Shown: positions 21,901-32,211 of the stretch, in pieces | Layout: each line of letters begins with the position of its first letter | How positions within the stretch are numbered: the first letter of the stretch is position 1 | Source of the DNA: Acanthosepion esculentum | Taxonomy: Eukaryota > Mollusca > Cephalopoda > Sepiida > Sepiidae | Direction of reading: 5' to 3' | DNA: 64,000 bases | Assembly: GCA_964036315.1 (NCBI GenBank) | Contig: OZ038488.1 | Coordinates: 66,104,642-66,168,641 of the forward strand | The notes under the pieces: generated by a model | Told to the model about the DNA's origin: nothing | The model's database searches: none | Seen by the model: only the letters and a program-made list of their open reading frames with translations | Position numbers and translations under genes: made by a program

Positions 21901-23177
21901 CTTAATTTATATTATCTTTGGTTGGACGAACGTGAAAAAGCAGCGAAGTTTTAATGTAAAACTGAAAGAGTGGAAAAGGAGGTCATCGTCATTTATGGAT
22001 GTAAAGGAAGAAAACATTATTAGTTTCATTTTCACTAGTTGCGATCAAAATAGAACGTTTTTGCTTAAATAACAAAACAAAAACAAAAAACGTCTGAAGG
22101 TTATTTATCTTGCTTAAAAAGGCTATATAAACATTAAAGAAATTGAACTTTAAAAATAGAGAGAAAAGTTTTGCTTTTTTTTTTAAGACGAAGACAAATT
22201 CGTAACTTTTAGAACGAGATGTGTAAAAATAAGACAAGTTTATCAAACATGAAACAATGATTTAACCGAACCAATTTTTTTCTTTTTTTGGCGTAAAAGC
22301 TTAAAATGATTTAAATACTGTTAATTTGAATCACAATTTGTAAGGAAAAAAATGATTTTTAATATTTATTGTTCAGATGTGTGCTAAATGTAAGTCTAAG
22401 TGTAAAAAAATGAGGTCCTAAACAAACACTTCAAAACTCGAAAAGGATTTCTATTTTTAAAAAATGGTTAGTTCTTAAAGAAGGGTGAAAATGACCTTTA
22501 AAACGTTGTCATACGTTTTTAGCAAACAAAATAAAGAAAAAAATATAAACTTAAACAGGTTACTAAAAAATAAAACGAAAAAAGTTTTTTGCTTATTTTT
22601 TTTTATTTTCGCTTTTCCTTTTTGTTTGTTAATGTTTCGTTTTCGCAAAAGGCGATCTTTATACCTCTCTGTAGTTTTTAATCTTTAGCAAATAAACTTG
22701 ACATCTTATTTCAATTCATATCTTCTTTTTTAAATAAAAACTAATGGATATTTTAAGAATAAAGATCAGACACGACGTTTTCTTTTTTTTATCAATAAAA
22801 TTACCCTTATGAAACTAGTTTACTTTCGGTATTATTTTAATTTTTAAACCAAATTATCATGTGTTGTTGCTTTTTTAGTGTTTCTGTCTTGTGCAACAAG
22901 TTATTTTGATGAGATTTCTTTAAAAGTTTGCACCTGATCATGATTTGCCGTTGTAAATGAGAAGCTTAAATTAAAAAATTCTTAAAAACAATTATAGACG
23001 AGATTTAAACAAAAAGAAAAAACTTTAATTCGAGAACTATATTTTTTTAAAATGTCGACAAGAACAGTATAAAGAAAAAACTTAGTTAGAACAATAGAAA
23101 AAAAATTAACTTAAAATATAAAAAAGAAAAATCCTTTGAAATATGTGTGTAGAAAAAGAAAGCAAAAAGTTACTTAC
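19000..23177. other. Repeat-poor, AT-rich 5' part of IRF intron 1
   Basis: Apart from one tRNA-like fragment near 19820-19910 and homopolymer runs, I recognise no transposon here, in contrast with the flanking DNA. No open frame is convincing. It adjoins the first coding exon, so intronic regulatory sequence is a fair but untested guess. Confidence 0.45.
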
Positions 23178-23610
23178 CAACAACAGAATTCTTTTTGGGT
23201 TCATTATGATTTACAAAACATTCCTTTTCATGTTTTGTGGACGGATCTCCAAGGAATGAATTTTCTCCTTTAATTTTCATATCATTTGCGTTTTTTTTCC
23301 CTTTTCGATTATTCTTTTTGACAGAAATCTGAGAACTTAATTTCTTTTTCTCGGTGTCTTCTAAAGTTGAACAAGTACTAGACCGATTCATTCTCATAAA
23401 ATTTACTCCATTTTTCGGTACATTTGGAGAAGAAGACGAAGGCAATTCCGTATTAATATTGTTGTCAATAGTTTTGCTTTTATTTGCAACAAATTCGATG
23501 TTTCGGCTCTCAGAACTGTTTTTACTTGTAGATGTGTTATTAAATGTTTTACCAGTATTAAAGTCAGTGTTGTTCGACAGCGGTTTACGACGTGTATTTA
23601 TCAAAGACAT
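23178..23610 (-). CDS. IRF: IRF-family transcription factor, coding exon 1 (long N-terminal extension)
   Basis: 433-nt coding part of the first exon: ATG at 23610-23608 (A at -3, good start context), open to the donor GTTG/GTAAGT at 23178/23177, leaving one base of a Gly codon that exon 2 completes. A GTG further upstream opens the frame by nine codons but is not a likely start. It encodes residues 1-144: Asn/Ser/Lys-rich, low complexity ('SLINTRRKPLSNN', 'TSTSKNSSESRN', 'LPSSSSPNVPKNG'), with a basic run 'KKNNRKGKKNAND' that could act in nuclear import. Vertebrate IRFs begin their DNA-binding domain within about the first 5-20 residues, so an extension this long is unusual. The link to exon 2 rests on the matching phase, the strong donor and the lack of another acceptor-bearing frame; it is not shown by transcript data. 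Confidence 0.75.
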
Positions 23611-24420
23611 TTTATATTTAAAAAAGTTTTCTTTCACTTTTTTTTTCGTTTTGACAGCGGGGTTTTTGAAGTTCGAAATTCGCAGTTTAGTTTGAAACTT
23701 TCCGTAAGTGTTCTAAAAAGTTCTTATCAGCACAAGATGAATTAACTTCGAATATCCAATAATATTAAATACATGTTTTTTGTTTCCACATCGGACAAGA
23801 TATATATATTTAAATGCATAAGGCGTAGAATTATAGAGCTCGCCTACAACTCGACAATCCAACGGAGACACTGCTTAGCTAAACAAGACAAATAAATTTC
23901 AAGGAAGATAACTTTTTACATTCTTTTCACGAAAAGTCAAGTGTTTTAAGAAGATGCTTATTTTTCGCTTCTAATTTATCGAGCATTTAAAAACTTTTGC
24001 TAGCATTTACATTTTCTACCTTCTGTAATTACTGCTTGTATATAAATTGTGTAAAAGCGAGGGTTAGGAAAAAAAAAACTTTTTCAATTGAGAAAATTTT
24101 AAAAGTGATAGTCTAAAAAAGCATTAATTTCAGTTTCGTTTTCGTTTTTATATCGGTAGCAAAGCAAGCAAGTGTAGAAAGAAATATACCACGTTCCCAG
24201 ACTGAAAATAAAACATACATCCCATTGTTACTGATTAAAAAAACAGACCTGTACGACAACTAAGAAGGTTTTGAAGTTAGTGAAGTGTTGAATTAAAGTT
24301 CCACGTTAAATAAATAAATAAATAAAAGGCCTAGAGAGTCAGAAACACAAGCTGACACAGATTGATATGGATGCTTGTCTTCTGCCTACGGAAGCTATTT
24401 TAGTGGGAAGTTAATGAAGT
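23611..24420 (-). promoter_or_regulatory. IRF: Probable IRF 5' UTR / promoter region
   Basis: Upstream flank of the IRF start codon. A TATA-like run ('atatatatatct' on the minus strand, about 23801-23811) lies about 190 bp upstream of the ATG. No transposon is recognised until about 24440. No transcription start can be fixed from sequence, and further non-coding 5' exons are possible. Confidence 0.3.
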
Positions 24421-24439
24421 TTGTTAGTTTTTCACTCAT

Positions 24440-24570
24440 TGTCTTTCGATCATTAACAAACACGTCCATTAAACCAATGCACTGTATCCTGAGTTCGACC
24501 CTCACTGAGTGTCCTAATACTATTTTCTCGCTGTGCTAGACCAACCTTAAACTAAAAACACGTCATTTTC
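24440..24570 (+). mobile_element. tRNA-like SINE fragment (family D)
   Basis: Box B-like 'gagttcgaccctcactg' then 'agtgtcctaata' and 'ctgtgctagaccaacctta'; parallels the minus-strand copy at 18565-18640. Confidence 0.5.
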
Positions 24571-26107
24571 TTTCTTAAGAATACTGTTACTTCCCATGTC
24601 TCTCCTTAAAAATAAAACTACTATAAGGCCCGCTAAGGAAGGAGTAATTAATAAAATAAAAGTTTTTTAGTATACGAACTGAGTTTACTGACATTTCATT
24701 TTTAACAGATTTTGAAAACTGTACAGTTGGAACAGCAAAAAAACAAAAAAAAACAAAAGATGCACAATTAGAAAATATGTGATGAATTTTTTTTATTCTA
24801 CCAATTATAAAAACTATGAAATAAAGACATTTTTTAAAGTCAATTGTACCCAGGAATTTTTTGTAACAAATGCAAGACAAATTTGAAAAATTGACAAGGT
24901 TAACTTTGGCGTGTGTCATTTTTAACTGTCATAGAGCAGGGATGAAAAAAAGACAAGCCATATTGTTAATAATTTATATTGAATAAAAGTAATAAAACTA
25001 TTTTTTTCTTTGGACAAAGAAAAACTTAGATCCCAAATCACGAACCAGTAAATGATTTATATAGCGAATTCTTTCTTTTTGTTTTTAAAGGATTATTTTT
25101 TTATGAGGCCCGATTAACAAAAAAAAAAAAAGAAAAGAAAAAAGGATACAATTTGAGTATTTGACACTAGTTTCTTTCTTTGTGTGTGTGTGTGTTTAAT
25201 GATGATTATGTTAATGATTCTGTAGTAATCTACATACATACATATTTTTATTACTTCGAACGTGATTATAGTGGACACTTCGCATTTGAAATAGACACCT
25301 CATTTTTTATATTCTGTACTATTGCGTCTATCGATCTCCGCCTTCTAGAAAACTTAGTAAAGAAAATGTGAGATCGAACCTACGTCCCCCTTTTTAGGAG
25401 AAACTGTCGTATGATCCGGTGCACTTTACCGCTCAGCCACGAAGAACGTCACTGTTAAAACAAGACTCTAATTTTCCTTTTTAATAATTGTATATTATAG
25501 TAGTTATAAGTTAAGTAAGTAATAAGTGTCGGATTAAAAGTAAATCAATTTGAATTAATTCTTTATAAATACACTAAAAACATTTAAGAAGAAGACTAAG
25601 AGTATAATACATACATCATTTAATTACGATGTACAATATAAATAATTATTATTATAATTTATTAATTATATGATGCTGTATGACAAGCCTTATTTCTTTT
25701 TCTTTTTTCAGTATTGTCATTTTTGTTCAAGACTTTATCTGAATAAGAGTTTTAGGTTTTGGCAAGTTGTCTGTTGGTTGCATGTCAACGGTTTTCTTTT
25801 TCTTTTAGAGAGATTATGCATATCATAAGCTTCAATAAGTCAAATTTGGTTTTTAAAATTTTGTCAAATTTTAAACAATCGATTTAGACTTCAAAACAAA
25901 GCCTAAGTTAAATTTTTAGGCACTTTCAACATGATTTATTCACGTTATTTGATTTATTCTAAAAACCGCTTTCTGAAGTTTTTATGCAAAACAAAAAAAT
26001 CACGTTTTACTTCAATAACAATGAATAAATTTATCAACAACTGATCAAAACCTATAATAAAACAAATGTGAGTACCATTCAAAGAAAGTATTGTCCATGA
26101 AATTGTA
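24571..26107. other. AT-rich intergenic DNA
   Basis: Short (GT)n at 25180-25195, A/T runs and one tRNA-like relic (25365-25455). Nothing else recognised. Confidence 0.5.
25365..25455 (-). pseudogene. tRNA-like pseudogene or SINE head
   Basis: Minus strand reads 'cgtggctgagcggtaaag' (good box A) and 'gtaggttcgatctcac' (good box B) about 50 bp apart, close to the arrangement of a Leu/Ser-type tRNA with a variable arm. Acceptor-stem pairing is not convincing, and I cannot place a clean anticodon loop, so a retroposed tRNA-derived piece is more likely than a working gene. Confidence 0.4.
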
Positions 26108-26187
26108 TTAGGTTGGTGCAAAAATAATGTCGTTTTCTCACATATGTTACTTATGTAAATAACGACATTATTTTTGCACCAGCCTAA
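26108..26187. mobile_element. 80-bp mariner MITE resembling MADE1
   Basis: Starts TTAGGTTGGTGCAAAAATAA and ends with its near-perfect inverse (one mismatch in the first 20 bp: GG-C/T at 'cagcctaa'). Flanked by TA at 26106-26107 and 26188-26189. The length, ends and two-arm design match MADE1, the human 80-bp MITE of the mariner Hsmar1 (ends TTAGGTTGGTGCAAAAGTAA). The arms pair over about 30 bp, leaving a ~14-bp centre. Confidence 0.9.
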
Positions 26188-26399
26188 TAGTAGTTACTAC
26201 TGTTCAGTTTCACCCTTCATTGATTTTGAATGGCTCATTCATGGTTTGTTTGACAATCTGGTTTGTCCCTCTTCTTGACTCTTTCAATTCCAGGCTGTCC
26301 AGAGTGCTGGTTAAAAATGGTTCTTTCATTCTAACTTGCTTCAGTCTATTTTCCTTTTGAAGCGACAAGTTCTTAAAACCTTTTCTTTTGCTTCTAGTT

Positions 26400-26870
26400 C
26401 TCAATTTATTTATTTATTTTTTTATTTATTTAATCATTTCACCCCAAGCAAGTCAGGAATGCTACTAGTATGCAATAGGTTGCAGGAAGTGAAAGTGAAA
26501 GAGAAGACTGAGAATAGGGAGGATTGAGGAAAAGACAGAAAATGAACAGGAGTCAAGAAGACAAAAGATAGAAATTGATGTTGCATTTAAATTTTTGAAG
26601 ATTGTAGTTATCAGAGTAGCAAGTAAACGGAAGTGAATTCCACAGGTGGGAAGGGCGAGAAAAGAAAGTAGAGTAGAAGTAGCAATTGCATTTAGCTATT
26701 TCATCAGTAAAAGGGTGGGACCTAGATGCCAATCTAGTATCACACTTAAATTCATGTAGTCGGTGCACCAGGGAAAAAAGCTCATCAGAGCAGTTAACAT
26801 GAAGATATTTGTAGAAACGACAGAGAAAGTGGCTGAAGTCAAGATGCCTGGTCAGGGTCAATTACAGATC
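26400..26870 (-). mobile_element. LINE 3' end (jockey/CR1-like family), copy 1
   Basis: Minus strand: a C-terminal coding piece at 26861-26553 with 'LDFSHFLCRFYKYLHVNCSD', 'LHEFKCDTRLASRSH' and 'SRPSHLWNSLPF', the usual end of jockey/CR1-like LINE proteins. Then a 3' UTR and a T-rich/TTTATTTA junction at about 26404-26430. The 5' part is missing. Same family as 34876-35425 and 38975-39505, all in the same orientation. Confidence 0.75.
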
Positions 26871-27558
26871 CTTCTTTGGATTTTGTCAAGAATCTCTAGT
26901 TGTACAGCATGAGCAACAGATTCCTTTATAATTCAAAGGTCTCTGTGAAGATCCTTTGATATCTCCAAAGAAGACATTCCTTCATTTGATAACTTTAGAT
27001 CCAGTTTTCCAACATTTGTTAAATTCTTCCCATTACCTATCTTTCAATATATATATATTCTGGAAAAAAATGAAAAAAAATAGTATTTGTTAGGTTTCAG
27101 AGGCCTTAAACTAATATTATTTTAATTGGTGTAATAACTTCAGAGAAGTCCATCTTTGTAAATTCTAGATATCTCAAATAACATTTGTTAAAAGAGAATA
27201 AAAGTTTACATAATGATTTTACCAAGGGTGGAAATACACTAATATAAATTTCACAAAGATTTTTTCAGAACTTTTTGACTTATCAAAGTTTATGTGATTT
27301 GCAGAATAACAACTTCAGACAGGCTTAAGCTACATTGAGCCTGGTCAGTACTTCAATGGGTTAATGTCTGGGAATACAAGTTGTAAATTTGGATATGCAG
27401 GTGGTGTAATATATAATGGCTCAGAATTGCTAATCAGAGAGCTGACTTCAATTTCCAATTTAATTTGTGTTATTTACTTATGTGCAAATACCCTTATGAA
27501 CAGTATGAATTTGCCTCTTCTCCCTCCAGTTATGGGTTAATTAGTAAGACTTGTATCA

Positions 27559-27860
27559 GTCAGTCAGTTAAGTGCCATACATGATATATGCTTGGGCGAT
27601 CATGTATCTTTCGATACATGACTAACAAGGCAAATTTTTTCTTGCAGTAGGTTGCCATTTCTTTCTGCAGTAGACTGGTTGCCAACTAAGGCTAATGAAC
27701 CCAGTCTGTCCTGCTATTCAACACATATCAGGGGGAAAAAGAGATGGATTAATTCCTTTCCCAAGGGTATTTGTGCATAAACGAATCTAATGAACTCAAC
27801 AAGAATTTGAACCGGTTCTCTGAGTTCTCACTCTGAGCCAATATCCATTACACCACAAAT
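27559..27860 (-). mobile_element. SINE B nested in SINE A
   Basis: Opens on the plus strand with 'tcagtcagttaagtgccata', the palindrome 'catgtatctttcgatacatg', 'gtagactggttgccaac', 'agtctgtcctgctattcaac', then body and tRNA-like head ending near 'atccattacaccac' (27844-27856). It is the same layout as 17160-17460, with complete length. Confidence 0.75.
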
Positions 27861-27876
27861 CACTAAACCATTATTA

Positions 27877-28912
27877 TCAGTCATCCCATAAGTTCTGTCC
27901 GAATTTTGAATAAAGAAAACAAGTGACCAAATGTTACATTTAAATACAGATTCAATCAACATTGTATTTTCCCTGATTATCTATGACTTCCTTCCATCTA
28001 TTAACAAGCTTACTAATTCCATTACTGTAAAATTCTTTTGGCTTTGATTCGAAGAACTCACAAATGTCAGTTTTAACCTCTTCCTGTGTTACAAAAGCTG
28101 TTTCTTCCAAATGATTCTGTAAGCTTCAAAACAAATGGTAGTCTCAAGGAGCAAGATTGGGAGAATCAGGTGGATGAGGAATTTTCTCCCAACCAAGTTC
28201 TTCGATCTTTTGTGACGTGATTCTTGCTGTGTGTGGTCGCGCATTGTCCTGATTAACATTTCAATAAAAGATCCATTTTTCATCACCGGTCACAAGTCTA
28301 TCCAAAAAGGTGAAACAAGTTGACAAGAATGGAGAGAAGAGCAGATGTCAACTCGGGATTTGAGGTTGTATTCAGACAATTCATGAGGCACCCATTTTCC
28401 AAGTTTAGGAACTTTTCCAAGTTGATGAACAGTTGAATGGTTTGAACTGAGAACCACTGCCAATTCCTCAACTGATAAAGCAGGATTTTCTTCAAGGGCT
28501 GCTTCAAGAAGCTTTTCATCAAACTCAACTGGGCGTCCGGTTCGATCTTCATCTTCAAGGGTGAAATCTCTACCTCTGAATTTTGCAAACCATCTTCTGC
28601 AAGTTCTTTCATTCACACATTCCTCTCCATAAACTGAGTGAATGTTTCTAGCCGCTTCGGCTGCTGAGTTTCCTTTCTTTAACTCATAAAGTATTATGTG
28701 CCTCAAATGATTCTTGGGTACTTCCATATTAGCAGGGTTTTAATCAAACAAAATTTAATTTTATTGTTCTCTGAAATAAAATTTGATTAGTTTAAATGCA
28801 TCTAAACATAAAAATAATGTTCATCTCCATTAGACATTATAAAATACTCTTTAAATTTTGTTCATTTTAACAAAAAAGTTAAAATTCGGACAGAACTTAT
28901 GGGATGACCTAA
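27877..28912 (-). mobile_element. Mariner transposon, internally deleted
   Basis: Inverted ends: left TCAGTCATCCCATAAGTTCT, right (opposite strand) TTAGGTCATCCCATAAGTTC, flanked by TA (27875-27876; 28913-28914). Minus-strand transposase: an open N-terminal part, 28727 to about 28330, with the two HTH blocks ('MEVPKNHLRHIILYELKKGN', 'ERTCRRWFAKFRGRDFTLED', 'NPALSVEELAVVLSSNHSTV'), then 'VTGDEKW' (first catalytic Asp region) followed almost at once by 'QDNARPHTA' (second Asp region). The stretch normally between them is missing, and stops follow. It is close to the group that includes the human SETMAR/Hsmar1 transposase. Non-autonomous. Confidence 0.9.
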
Positions 28913-28994
28913 TATATCAAAAAGAATTTCTTACAATCTAAAAATGTTTTCTGGATTTAGATACCCTGTAATGGGTTGATAAGCCGTAGAAAAC

Positions 28995-29117
28995 AATCAA
29001 TCAATACATATATACATATACATATTTATACATACATACATATACATATTTATACATACATACATACATATACATATTTATACATACATACATACATATA
29101 CATATTTATACATAAAA
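28995..29117. repeat. Minisatellite of (TACA)-rich units
   Basis: About 34-bp units built from 'catacatatacatatttata', three to four copies, starting right at the SINE A 3' end. Confidence 0.85.
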
Positions 29118-29217
29118 TAAATGATAAAAGAAAATTTTTTTTTAACACTTTTCATCACCTAATGAAATTTATCAAGGTGAAATGCATTAAATAAAACATT
29201 TTCCTTTTATTTACCAA

Positions 29218-29219
<2 letters not shown>

Positions 29220-29257
<38 letters not shown>
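29220..29257. repeat. (TA)n microsatellite
   Basis: About 19 TA units. Confidence 0.95.
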
Positions 29258-29259
<2 letters not shown>

Positions 29260-29473
29260 GTCAGCATCCTGGTATTCTTTATGAAGCTGGAAGTTTAAAA
29301 TGGTCTAGTGTGATGTCATGTATAATGATTATAAGGAACGAAGCTACACAAAAAGAATATGATTTATTTATTTTATTTTTAATACTAATATATTTCTTTG
29401 ATGTATTAGTTGATACCCCTTTACAAAAAATCCACTAGCAGAAACTCGTGTTTACTTAACTGCAAAAGTGAAT

Positions 29474-30180
29474 GTCCTCACAGGTACAAAAAAGCTGTTA
29501 TAAAAACCTGATTTACCAGGCTAAAGTAATCACTTGTTTGGACATATTATTCAATAAGGAACTTAGCGATATTAAGCAAACTATAATCGACAATAACTTC
29601 CCTTAACATGTTATCGACAAACAAAAATAAAATTAGACATAGCGAAATCAAGACTCCTCCCTAATGCAAAAAAGATAAACACACTATTAACTCATTCTAT
29701 CATATCCAGATGCACCCTAATTATAAACAGGAGGAAAAAGCAATTAAAAGCATAATTCACCAGTACATATCACTCAATGATACTAACAAACATCTAAGAT
29801 TTTAAAAAGTTTAAAACATCTTATCTAATTTAACCAACAACACCTCAAAAATCCCCCTATGTAGAAATAACGATCGCATCACCAACATGAATAATAAAAA
29901 ACAGCGTTAAATACTTACATTACACACACGCACCACACTCTCTTGTAGATTAACCTGTCACCTGTAGACTCAGTGCAATTCCATGCACACTTTGTCATCA
30001 TGAATGACCAAAACATAACTATCAACACAAGACAAATATTAACATATATATAATGCCAAAATACTTTACAGCATCCAATGCAAGGAAAGACTCAAAACCC
30101 TAGAAGCTATTATTATACAAAATAAACAACCCACATTAAATAAAATGTCATGCACCACAGAAGATGGTATCTTGAAGCAC
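29474..30180 (+). mobile_element. Penelope-like element relic (late RT / GIY-YIG region)
   Basis: Frame-shifted plus-strand pieces match the C-terminal half of Penelope-like proteins: 'YKKAVIKNLIYQAKV' type opening, 'YHIQMHPNYKQEEKAIKSII' (29697-29755; the best block), then 'LSCRLTCHL' near 29938-29965, where intact elements have 'LSRRLTYHL' in the GIY-YIG endonuclease region, and 'ERLKTLEAIIIQNKQPTLNK'. Several stops and shifts; clearly dead. Family assignment is by motif recall, not alignment. Confidence 0.6.
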
Positions 30181-30435
30181 ATATTTAATATGCGCATATA
30201 TTATATTATTTATTATAGGATATTAAAACAAAAGCATGTTAAAAATCACTACACAATTACAATTATTCTTCGACACAACAAATGTGTTTCCTCAGCAATG
30301 TTAAACTACTGGCAAGTGAACAATTAATTTAATTTCAAAAGCAGAATACTTCCTATTTTTTCGAGAAAAAAAATAAAAACAGAATTAAAACAGGCTTAGT
30401 GATTTTTAACGTTTTTGTTTTAATATCCTAAAATA

Positions 30436-30439
<4 letters not shown>

Positions 30440-30488
<49 letters not shown>
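30440..30488. repeat. (TA)n microsatellite
   Basis: About 24 TA units. Confidence 0.95.
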
Positions 30489-30490
<2 letters not shown>

Positions 30491-30576
30491 CAAGTTTAGG
30501 ATTGGTATATACGGAGTGAAATCCAATAACCAACAATTAATATTCTTTAAAGAGTGCTCAATACAGAGTAGAGCAG

Positions 30577-30981
30577 ATATAATTATTTATTTGAATATTA
30601 CAACATAAATATGTTATAAAATCACGACAAAAGTAGCCATTTTGTTTTAACACTTCTTGTGTCTTGTCAAGTGATAATATAGAATATAGAATAAATGGTT
30701 TTAAAAGTTAATTTCAAATTTTATAAATCTTTTAATATCTATGATAACCTTGCTTAGTTGTCAAATTTTTCGAATCATCCTATACTTGTTTTTTGATTGG
30801 CCACTCTAGCTTATGTAACAGCGTTTACTCTTAGCTAAGGATCGTTGATTAATTTGAAACTTTTAAAACCATTTATTCTATATTCTATATTATCACTTGA
30901 CAAGACACAAGAAGTGTTGAAACAAAATGGCTACTTTTGTCGTGATTTTATAACATATTTATGTTGTAATATTCAAATAAA

Positions 30982-30990
<9 letters not shown>
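30577..30990. mobile_element. Snap-back hairpin element, ~135-bp arms
   Basis: The left arm (30577-30715) is almost identical to the reverse complement of the right arm (30855-30990); one clear difference is 'tttgtttTaacac' versus 'tttgtttCaacac'. The ~140-bp loop carries no frame. The outer ends merge into 'aattat' and (TA)n, so insertion into TA is likely. No coding capacity. Confidence 0.85.
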
Positions 30991-31019
<29 letters not shown>

Positions 31020-31308
31020 CACACACACACACACATTCTATTTAATCAGTAATTTATGGACATTAGTGAGAGAAAAATGTCCTCAATGCTTTATAGCATA
31101 ACAAATATTCCTGTTGGAGTCACAAGTTTTCTTTAGCAGGACTTCTCCCCTCAAAAGAAGCCTAGGACAGTTATTAATTTCACTGTTCAATAAAAGTAAA
31201 AACCAGGGATAGCAACTCAAACACATGTAGCCATTAAAACATCATTTACAGTAATAAGAAATCATATCAGATAAATGTCCTTTAAAAAAGATGTGTGTGT
31301 GGGGGGGA

Positions 31309-31805
31309 TATACAGGGTGCGATGGGTAAATTGTCGCCATTTTATGTTTTTATTTTCACACCAGTGTGTTGTTTATTTTTGATTTTGTTGCCTGAAGATA
31401 ATAGTTGGGTCAGTTGTGCACAATCTATAAGGAAAAAGAACACCATGACGCAATTCACCCTGCCAGAAATTTGGAAACAGCATTCTGTACTGCTTGGGAT
31501 TCATGCCAGAAACTCCAATATTAAGATTTCAGAGAGTTTGGATGTCAATCTGAGGACAGTGCAGAGGATTTTGGAAAGAATTGGATGAGTCTAATGGTGA
31601 TTACAAAGGTATGGCAGCTCAGAAAACTCACTTTGATCATTCTGATAAGAAAAAAAATCCTGAATTTGTTGGTGGGCGCCTCAGATTTAACACGGAGGCC
31701 TACATCAAGTGCCTTCAGGAGGTAGTGCTGTCCTAGGTCTAGAGGGTAGCTGCTGGAAGACCCTATGCCTGACAACAGGACTCTGCATCATGCTACACAA
31801 ACATG
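31309..31805 (+). mobile_element. Tc1/mariner-like transposon, 5' end and deleted transposase
   Basis: 5' end CAGGGTGCGATGGGTAAATT after a TA. ATG at 31445 opens 'MTQFTLPEIWKQHSVLL', then 'NIKISESLDVNLRTVQRIL' (HTH). After a stop and shifts come 'KKNPEFVGG' and 'AYIKCLQEVVL', then 'GRPYAWQQDSALHHATQT'-like text where intact elements have a 'QQDSAPCHT' catalytic-Asp block. No matching 3' end was found. Dead copy. Confidence 0.65.
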
Positions 31806-31814
31806 AACCCATAT

Positions 31815-31853
31815 ATATATAACTAATCCTCCATACATATGTATGTATGGAAG

Positions 31854-31886
<33 letters not shown>

Positions 31887-31890
31887 CCTC

Positions 31891-31945
<55 letters not shown>
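31815..31945. repeat. Compound microsatellite (TA)n and (CA)n with small inverted repeat
   Basis: (TA)n at 31857-31883 and (CA)n at 31908-31943. 'taatcctccatacata' occurs on both sides of the (TA)n, with 'tatgtatgga' between. Confidence 0.85.
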
Positions 31946-31948
<3 letters not shown>

Positions 31949-32200
31949 GGTCTGATAAATAAGTTATTGTCTATGTTATGCAAAAATGAAAATAAAACTA
32001 ACATCTCATTTTAACAAATATATTTACCAAAATTACACAAAAATATCTTGAAATACCAAAGAGTAAATTTATTCAATAAAATCGCCATTGCCTTTAACCG
32101 CAGCCTTCAGTTGACTTTGGAATCTTCTGGATGATCTCGTTGTTTAGGTTGGTGAATGCTGCTATAATCCTTGCCTTCAATAAGATTTCTTGAATATTCA
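31949..32200 (-). mobile_element. 3' end of a Tc1/mariner-like transposon
   Basis: The outer end CAGGTCTGATAAATAAGTTA follows TA at 31947-31948. On the minus strand the coding remnant at about 32150-32050 ends in 'LKAAVKGNGDFIE', typical of the last residues of Tc1/mariner transposases. The rest is absent. Confidence 0.6.
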
Positions 32201-32211
32201 GGCCTGGAGAC

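Larger units (their letters stand above)
12615..23177 (-). other. IRF: IRF intron 1
   Basis: 10.6-kb phase-1 intron with donor TTG/GTAAGT (23177) and acceptor TCTAAG (12615). Its 3' half (12.9-18.7 kb) is packed with SINEs and RTE LINE pieces. Stretches 14400-14940, 15985-17150 and 17470-18160 show nothing recognisable. Its 5' half is repeat-poor (separate entry). Confidence 0.85.
27312..29005 (+). mobile_element. SINE A copy broken by a SINE B and a mariner
   Basis: The plus-strand head lies at 27312-27558: 5S-like 'taagctacattgagcctgg' and 'tcagtacttcaatggg', then the tRNA-like part with 'gtggtgtaat' at 27401-27410 and 'gacttcaatttcc' at 27443-27455, then the body to 'taagacttgtatc'. The middle piece 'cactaaaccattattat' is at 27860-27876, and the tail ('cttacaatctaaaaatg', 'atgggttgataagccg') at 28915-29005. 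Other copies have these three pieces joined, so the intervening segments are insertions. Confidence 0.75.

Noticed and set aside
23354..23695. 113-codon plus-strand frame opposite IRF exon 1
   Set aside because: Shadow of the minus-strand exon, which has a start codon in good context and a phase-matched donor.
25365..25455. Functional tRNA gene
   Set aside because: Good box A and B motifs, but acceptor stem pairing and a clear anticodon arm are not convincing; kept as a pseudogene/SINE head.
28995..29117. CRISPR-like array
   Set aside because: The units are contiguous simple-sequence minisatellite without distinct spacers, in a eukaryotic genome.
28976..29194. Open stretch rich in Tyr, Ile, His and Thr
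   Set aside because: It is a reading of the TACA-type minisatellite.
31705..32004. 99-codon frame with a Val-Cys run
   Set aside because: The run is (CA)n read on the minus strand; the rest is transposon remnant.
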